A stretch of DNA of 64,000 nt, taken from positions 6,573,501-6,637,500 of the forward strand of contig NZ_CP031168.1 of NCBI RefSeq assembly GCF_022354825.1. Reading direction: 5' to 3'. Position 1 is the stretch's first letter. Each line of letters opens with the position of its first letter. This DNA is from Paenibacillus sp. H1-7 (GTDB taxonomy: Bacteria; Bacillota; Bacilli; Paenibacillales; NBRC-103111). This document shows positions 59,462 through 64,000 of this stretch, one piece after another. A program made the translations under genes and the position numbers. The notes beneath the pieces are model-generated. The model saw only the letters and a program-made list of their open reading frames with translations. It was not told the origin of the DNA and ran no database searches.

Positions 59462-60097
59462 TTACAGCCTTATCAAAAATTCCGCCGCAAGCTCTGCGAT
59501 CCGCAGATGGCCGGCTTCGTTCGGATGCAGCCCGTCCGTAGTGTACTGCGGCAGCGTCTCTTTCGTAAATCCGCTTATCGCGTAAAGATCGAGGACAGGC
59601 AGCGAATACGCCTCCCCGATGTGCTTCACAGCTTCTGCGTAGTCGATCAGACGATGCCCCGCCGCATTGACATAATGAATATCGTAGCCGTCCTTGTCCC
59701 GCTGCAGCGGCGTCCAGACATTGATAACGGCCTGCGGATTCCGTTCCATAATATGCTCGACCAGCGTCGCGTAAGCTCCCAGAAACGTCGTGCGGTCCCT
59801 TTTCTCCTGCACGCCAATAGGCTTGTTAAGCCGGAAATCGTTGACTCCTGCATAGATCGTGACACAGTCCAGGGACGAATCGATCCGCTCCCCGACGTTT
59901 ACGGTAGCGCCATAGTCGGTTTCGCCCCCCGCGGTCATAGGACATCCTCCGACGCCGTAATTCGTCACGCTGCGAAAGCCTGCCGCCTTCTGAACATGAG
60001 GCTGGTAACCCCCGGCTGCAGTAATGCTGTCGCCGAGCGTCCCCCAGGTTCTGCCATGCCATCTCTTGGATACTTCTTCTTCGCCTTCTACTTGCAT
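59462..60097 (-). CDS. SGNH/GDSL-family hydrolase (esterase)
   Basis: 211 residues. TLGDSITAAGGYQPHV holds the GDS nucleophile, TNYGVGG the block II Gly, YAGVNDFR the block III Asn, and DGLHPNEAGH the Asp-x-x-His of block V. Members remove acetyl groups from polysaccharides or act as lipases. No signal peptide, so it acts inside the cell, perhaps on acetylated oligosaccharides imported by the transporter upstream. AAGGAG lies about 10 nt before ATG, 30 nt after the FAD oxidoreductase gene. Confidence 0.88.
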   Translation of the reverse strand: MQVEGEEEVSKRWHGRTWGTLGDSITAAGGYQPHVQKAAGFRSVTNYGVGGCPMTAGGETDYGATVNVGERIDSSLDCVTIYAGVNDFRLNKPIGVQEKRDRTTFLGAYATLVEHIMERNPQAVINVWTPLQRDKDGYDIHYVNAAGHRLIDYAEAVKHIGEAYSLPVLDLYAISGFTKETLPQYTTDGLHPNEAGHLRIAELAAEFLIRL

Positions 60098-60127
60098 AAG
60101 TGCAGTTCTCCTTCCCGTCTCCAGCCG

Positions 60128-61474
60128 TTAGTTCAATAAAGCGCCGTCCGCTTCAAGCACACTTTGAAGCTCAGCCATGTCGACATCGGCGGGAGCAACG
60201 CCGTGCTTGACGGCCAGTCCCGCCGCAGAGCCGGCCGCTTGCCCCGTCGCCATGCAGCTTGGCGTAAGCCGGGTCGTCGCCAGCGCTTCGTGGGTCGTAG
60301 AGATGCAGCGTCCGGCGGTGAGCAAATTCGTAATCCTTTGGGGCAGCAGGCAGCGGTACGGAATATCGTAGGCGCCGTCTCCCTGCACCCAGGCGGCCGT
60401 TACGCCTTTACCCGACGGATCGTGGATGTCGATCGGGTAGCCGCTTCGCGCGATAACGTCGGCGAACCGCCGGCCCTGCACGACGTCGTCGACCTGCAGC
60501 GCGTAGACCCCGTCGATCCGCCGCGTCTCGCGGATGCCGATTTGCGCTCCGACGGACGAGACGGACGCACGTTCAAACCCGGGCAGCCGGCTCCGCATAA
60601 ATTCGGCGACGAGCAGCACCTGCTTGCGCCCGAGCTCCTCCGCTTCGGTCAAGTCCTCGACATCGGTGCCGTCCAGCCCTTGGACGCGGGTCGTATTGAC
60701 CAGCACCTCGTCGTCCTCGGGACCTGTGAAGAACAGCACTTGATCGCGATTGATCGGCAGGTTCGCTTCCTTCCAGTGCTTGTAGAAGCCGAGAACGCCG
60801 GATAGAGGCAAATTCGGCAGCTCCTCGAACGGCGTTTTTTTATAAAACTCGTCGGGATTCTCAAGCATATACTGCTTCACACGCGCCAGATCGACGCCCC
60901 TCATGCGGAATTTCATCGTCATAGGCTGGGTCAGCCGGTCGCCGTCTCGTCCCTGCAAGCACGGAGCGCCTGCCAAATAGGCGATATCTGCGTCCCCGGT
61001 AGCGTCGATAAATACGCGTCCGCGAACATCGATTTTGCCCGATTTGGTCGTCAACCGGACCGATTGAATCCTCTGATCCTCGACTGTGTCCACATGGTCG
61101 ATGAAGCTGTGCAGCAGCAGCTTCACGCCCGCTTCCCTGAGCATCTCCAGCGCCAGCACCTTATAATGCTCCGGATGATACGGAGTGATCGTATGCACAA
61201 ATCCGACCGTATCGCGAACATGGCCGGGAGACGCGCCTCGCTCCTTCAGCCGGTCGATGATTTCCTGCGCGATGCCTTTGATCACCTGCTTGCCTTCCGT
61301 AGTATGGAAGGTCATCCACGGGTAGACCAGAGCAGCCGTCGACATGCCTCCGATAAAGCCGTATCGTTCGATCAGCACCGTCCTGGCACCGCTTCTGCCT
61401 GCAGCAATCGCCGCGTTAACTCCTGCGGGTCCTCCCCCGCAAACGACAACATCCGCTTCGATAATCGTTCCCAT
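60128..61474 (-). CDS. FAD-dependent oxidoreductase (FAD_oxidored family)
   Basis: 448 residues from ATG at 61474 (GAGGAGG 8 nt upstream). ADVVVCGGGPAGVNAAIAAGRSGARTVLIERYGFIGG is the dinucleotide loop and the PF12831-type signature; RGRVFIDATGDADIAYLAGAP near 150 and LTAGRCISTTHEALATTRLTPSCMATGQAAGSAAGLAV near 400 are the family's other marks. Such enzymes occur in Paenibacillus polysaccharide or sugar-acid clusters, and their substrates are poorly known. It sits between the solute-binding protein and the SGNH hydrolase in one leftward operon. Confidence 0.88.
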   Translation of the reverse strand: MGTIIEADVVVCGGGPAGVNAAIAAGRSGARTVLIERYGFIGGMSTAALVYPWMTFHTTEGKQVIKGIAQEIIDRLKERGASPGHVRDTVGFVHTITPYHPEHYKVLALEMLREAGVKLLLHSFIDHVDTVEDQRIQSVRLTTKSGKIDVRGRVFIDATGDADIAYLAGAPCLQGRDGDRLTQPMTMKFRMRGVDLARVKQYMLENPDEFYKKTPFEELPNLPLSGVLGFYKHWKEANLPINRDQVLFFTGPEDDEVLVNTTRVQGLDGTDVEDLTEAEELGRKQVLLVAEFMRSRLPGFERASVSSVGAQIGIRETRRIDGVYALQVDDVVQGRRFADVIARSGYPIDIHDPSGKGVTAAWVQGDGAYDIPYRCLLPQRITNLLTAGRCISTTHEALATTRLTPSCMATGQAAGSAAGLAVKHGVAPADVDMAELQSVLEADGALLN

Positions 61475-61586
61475 CGTTTCATCCTCCTCTAGTGCAAACA
61501 AGCCGACGCCGGGACCCCCCGTGCGCCAGCCTGACTGCATATCATGTTCTTTCTTTAACCGTAAACCGTACCGGCATACTATCCAC

Positions 61587-63116
61587 TTACTTTTTCAACG
61601 TGGTATACCAATCGTTCACTTCTTTGAAGCTTGCGTCTCCGCCGGCCGCTTTATATTTTTGCTGGAACGCTTCGAGTCCGCTGATCGGCTCCGCACCGAA
61701 TATGAGCTTGACCGTGTAATCGTTCAGCATCGTGCCCAACTGCTGGATATTTTTCGAGTACTCCGGCATGAACGGCGAGATGCCGAGCAGATCGACCTTT
61801 CTCATTTCGGCCGGCTGCTTCACATTCAGAAACTCCCATGCCTCGAACAAGCGAGGGTCTTTGCGGACGCGCGCCTGCCAATACGTCGGATAATTTTTCT
61901 CGTCGACACCCATGAGGAAGTTGTTCGCTTGATTGCGCTCGTCGGTGAAAATCGGCAGGATCGGCATGTAAGCCCCGTCCTTAAACGTATAGTGCTTTCC
62001 TTCTTCGCCGATCGCCATCAGCTTGAACGTATCTTTATCCAGCTTGGCGTTGATCCATTTGATTGCTTCCTCCGGGTGTTTGGACGCCTTAGGAATGAAG
62101 CTGATCCGGTCGAACCCGGAAGAGGCGGAGATGCCCATCTTGCCGTCCTTGCCTTTCATGGCAGGGGCGTAGGCCATCTTCGCATCCGGCTGATTTTTCT
62201 TCAGTGCGTCCGCTACCGTTGGCACGTCGGCCCAGTGCAGCGGAATGACGCCCGCCCGTCCGCTGGAGAACTTCTCCTTCATCGTCGCATCCTTGTTCAC
62301 GCCGAATTCCTTGTCAAGCAGGCCTTGCTTGAACATATCGGTCATAAAAGCAACATATTCCTTATATCCGGGGTCCAGAACCCGGGGAGTCAGCTTGCCG
62401 TTCACATCGTTATACGAATTGGCAAGCCCGAATGCGCCTGAAATATTGACTACGATGGGATCGTCGCCTTTGATGGTCATCGGAATATTTTTATCGCCGT
62501 TGCCGCCCGGATCCTTCTCCTTGAACGCCTTCAAAACCGCTACCAGCTCATCCAGTGTTGTAGGCGCTTTCATCCCTACCTTGTCGAGCCAATCCTGACG
62601 GAACATGAGGCTGCTTCCCGAAAAAGAAATCGCTGTCGTCGGAATCGCATACAGCTTGCCGTCCACCTTGGCCGCATCGAGTGTAGCCTGGGAAATGGAC
62701 GCTTTGATGTTCGGTCCGTATTTATCGATAAGCGGACCGAGATCGGTCAGCGCTCCTTTTTTCGCATAATCGGCATAAATCGCCTTGAACTCGCTGCCGC
62801 CGTTCGTCGTGATCACATCGTAAGGCTCGGAGGAAGCTATCAGCAGATTCAGCTTATCCTGCGGTTTGTCCTGAGGCAGCATATCGTATTGCACTTTATA
62901 GCCTGTTTTTTCTTCAAGCAGCTTGGCGACGGGATACGTGTTGTAATCGTCCTTCTGCCAAATTTGCAGCGATTTGAGCTGCGGCTTCGCTTCCTTATTC
63001 CCTCCAGCCGAAGTACCGGAAGAAGCTCCGGATGAGTCTCCCCCTTTGGAAGAGCATGCGGCGGAAGTGAGCGTTAAGGCGGCAAGCGTAACGGCGATCC
63101 ATTTCTTTTTGTTCAT
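61587..63116 (-). CDS. Extracellular solute-binding lipoprotein (Lpl-type sugar ABC transporter)
   Basis: 509 residues. The signal peptide ends in LTSAACSS, a lipobox cysteine; a flexible SSGASSGTSAGG linker follows. The rest is a large type-1 periplasmic-binding protein of the LplA/oligosaccharide class (about 500 residues is their usual length), with YNTYPVAKLLEEKTGYKVQYDMLP opening it. It captures an oligosaccharide for the permease pair. GGAGGG lies 8 nt before ATG; it follows the permease by 92 bp. Confidence 0.92.
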   Translation of the reverse strand: MNKKKWIAVTLAALTLTSAACSSKGGDSSGASSGTSAGGNKEAKPQLKSLQIWQKDDYNTYPVAKLLEEKTGYKVQYDMLPQDKPQDKLNLLIASSEPYDVITTNGGSEFKAIYADYAKKGALTDLGPLIDKYGPNIKASISQATLDAAKVDGKLYAIPTTAISFSGSSLMFRQDWLDKVGMKAPTTLDELVAVLKAFKEKDPGGNGDKNIPMTIKGDDPIVVNISGAFGLANSYNDVNGKLTPRVLDPGYKEYVAFMTDMFKQGLLDKEFGVNKDATMKEKFSSGRAGVIPLHWADVPTVADALKKNQPDAKMAYAPAMKGKDGKMGISASSGFDRISFIPKASKHPEEAIKWINAKLDKDTFKLMAIGEEGKHYTFKDGAYMPILPIFTDERNQANNFLMGVDEKNYPTYWQARVRKDPRLFEAWEFLNVKQPAEMRKVDLLGISPFMPEYSKNIQQLGTMLNDYTVKLIFGAEPISGLEAFQQKYKAAGGDASFKEVNDWYTTLKK

Positions 63117-63208
63117 ATGAACCCTCCTTGAATTGTCTTCTATGGCTTCAATTTCTTAAGACCGGAATGCCGCTCAGGCGTTCCGACCCATGAAATATAA
63201 ACCTCGCA

Positions 63209-64000
63209 TCACCCTTTGACGGAGCCGATCAGCACGCCTTTGATAAAATATTTTTGCAAAAACGGGTAAACCAGCAGGATTGGCACCGTAGAAGCGATAA
63301 CTGTAGCCGCCCGTACTCCTTCAGGAGAAACATTCATCAGATCGTCGACGCTCTTGTTGACGGCCGAGGACGAGTCGGCATCCATAACGATGTCCCGCAA
63401 ATACAGCTGCAGAGGCTTGAGCGAAGGATCGTTGATATACAGCATCGGATTGAAGAAATCATTCCAATAATACACCGCATAAAACAAGGCGATTGTGGCG
63501 ATAACGGGACCGCTTAGAGGCAAAATAATGCGGAATAAGATCGTGAACGTTCGCGCCCCGTCCATTTTCGCCGAATCCTCAAGCGCCTCCGGCAAGCTCT
63601 CGTAGTAGCTTTTGATCACAAGCATATTGAACACGCTGATCACCGCAGGAAGAATTAACGACCACAAGCTGTTGATTAAGCCAAGATTTTTCATCAGCAG
63701 GTAATTCGGAATCATACCCCCGCTGAACATCATCGTGAAGACGAACAGCACCATGATAACATTCATGAAAGGCAAGTGGCGCTTCGACAGCGGGTAGGCC
63801 GTTACAGCCGTTATTAGAATCGAAAGTGCTGTTCCGATGACCGTCACCAATACAGAGATGAGAAACGATTGGATAAACTGGTTGGAGGTGACGACATAAG
63901 CCATCGTTTTCAGTTGAAAGCCTACCGGAAAAATACCGACCTTGCCCGAGACGACCGCCCACTCCTCGCTCACCGATTTGGAGAGCACATTGGCAAAGGG
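63209..64000 (-). CDS. Carbohydrate ABC transporter permease, LplC-type (partial)
   Basis: 264 residues are visible, and the frame stays open to the right edge (PFANVLSKSVSEEWAVVSG at the visible start), so about 30 N-terminal residues are missing. EDSAKMDGARTFTILFRIILPLSGPVIATI near the middle is the EAAx(3)Gx(9)IxLP loop that docks on the ATPase; the C-terminus VYPFLQKYFIKGVLIGSVKG is typical of LplC/YtcP. It moves an oligosaccharide across the membrane with a partner permease (LplB) that should lie just outside the window. Confidence 0.93.
   Translation of the reverse strand, partial: PFANVLSKSVSEEWAVVSGKVGIFPVGFQLKTMAYVVTSNQFIQSFLISVLVTVIGTALSILITAVTAYPLSKRHLPFMNVIMVLFVFTMMFSGGMIPNYLLMKNLGLINSLWSLILPAVISVFNMLVIKSYYESLPEALEDSAKMDGARTFTILFRIILPLSGPVIATIALFYAVYYWNDFFNPMLYINDPSLKPLQLYLRDIVMDADSSSAVNKSVDDLMNVSPEGVRAATVIASTVPILLVYPFLQKYFIKGVLIGSVKG

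Noticed and set aside
1..64000. CRISPR arrays, tRNA or rRNA genes, transposases, prophage genes
   Set aside because: I looked for regular spaced repeats, cloverleaf-like runs with CCA-type ends, and transposase or integrase motifs and found none.

Overview
This window looks like a Paenibacillus (or close Paenibacillaceae) chromosome segment. GC content is roughly 50 percent, ribosome binding sites are strong (AAGGAG type), TTG and GTG starts are common, and many housekeeping genes resemble Bacillus subtilis orthologues. These include pdxK, sdhCAB, ktrAB, dnaB/dnaI, hemQ, the yuiB/yumB/yumC/yutM/yutJ/yuzB/yutI group, sda and ctaA. A futalosine-pathway gene (mqnE), Lpl-type sugar transport and several sugar oxidoreductases fit Paenibacillus better than Bacillus. 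I saw no rRNA, tRNA, CRISPR array, transposase or prophage.

Layout. 1-4267: an iron-controlled AraC regulator cut by the left edge, with a Fur box, then a sugar epimerase and two Gfo/Idh/MocA oxidoreductases in one operon. 4528-13001: pdxK, an MFS exporter with a DUF6884 protein, a DUF1906 glycosidase-like protein, a pentapeptide-repeat protein, a zinc-independent type alcohol dehydrogenase/quinone reductase and a very large MalT-like LuxR regulator. 13410-17901: a CDF metal exporter behind an unusual 21-bp phased repeat array, a LacI-GH88 operon and an SDR. 18046-27909: succinate dehydrogenase, a LysR regulator, a K+ module (ktrB-ktrA-antiporter) under a c-di-AMP riboswitch, and a CPBP protease. 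28108-33728: uvrC, trxA, a small membrane protein and the helicase loaders dnaI and dnaB.

33876-47899 is the respiratory, Fe-S and haem heart of the window: ywbE, yuiB, hemQ, two type-II NADH dehydrogenases (the first behind a Rex box), ferredoxin/flavodoxin-NADP reductase, ErpA-like and Nfu-like Fe-S carriers, mqnE (menaquinone) and ctaA (haem A). Embedded in it is sda, the replication-sporulation checkpoint gene, with five DnaA boxes upstream. 47054-58862 carries an SPFH protein with a small RHH protein, a copper-amine-oxidase-N lipoprotein, DUF2515, HAD hydrolases, a DeoR regulator, a GNAT enzyme, a MurJ/SpoVB-type flippase and asnB. 59116-64000 holds part of a carbohydrate utilisation cluster (permease cut by the right edge, solute-binding lipoprotein, FAD oxidoreductase, SGNH hydrolase).

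The most interesting signals are mostly non-coding: the 21-bp phased TCTCAA array before the CDF gene, the DnaA-box cluster before sda, a long cruciform-like element at 39405-39532, the c-di-AMP riboswitch that appears to govern both K+ uptake and a linked antiporter, the Rex operator at the NADH dehydrogenase promoter, and a long structured leader before mqnE. All assignments come from reading sequence and recalled family features; no database search was run.
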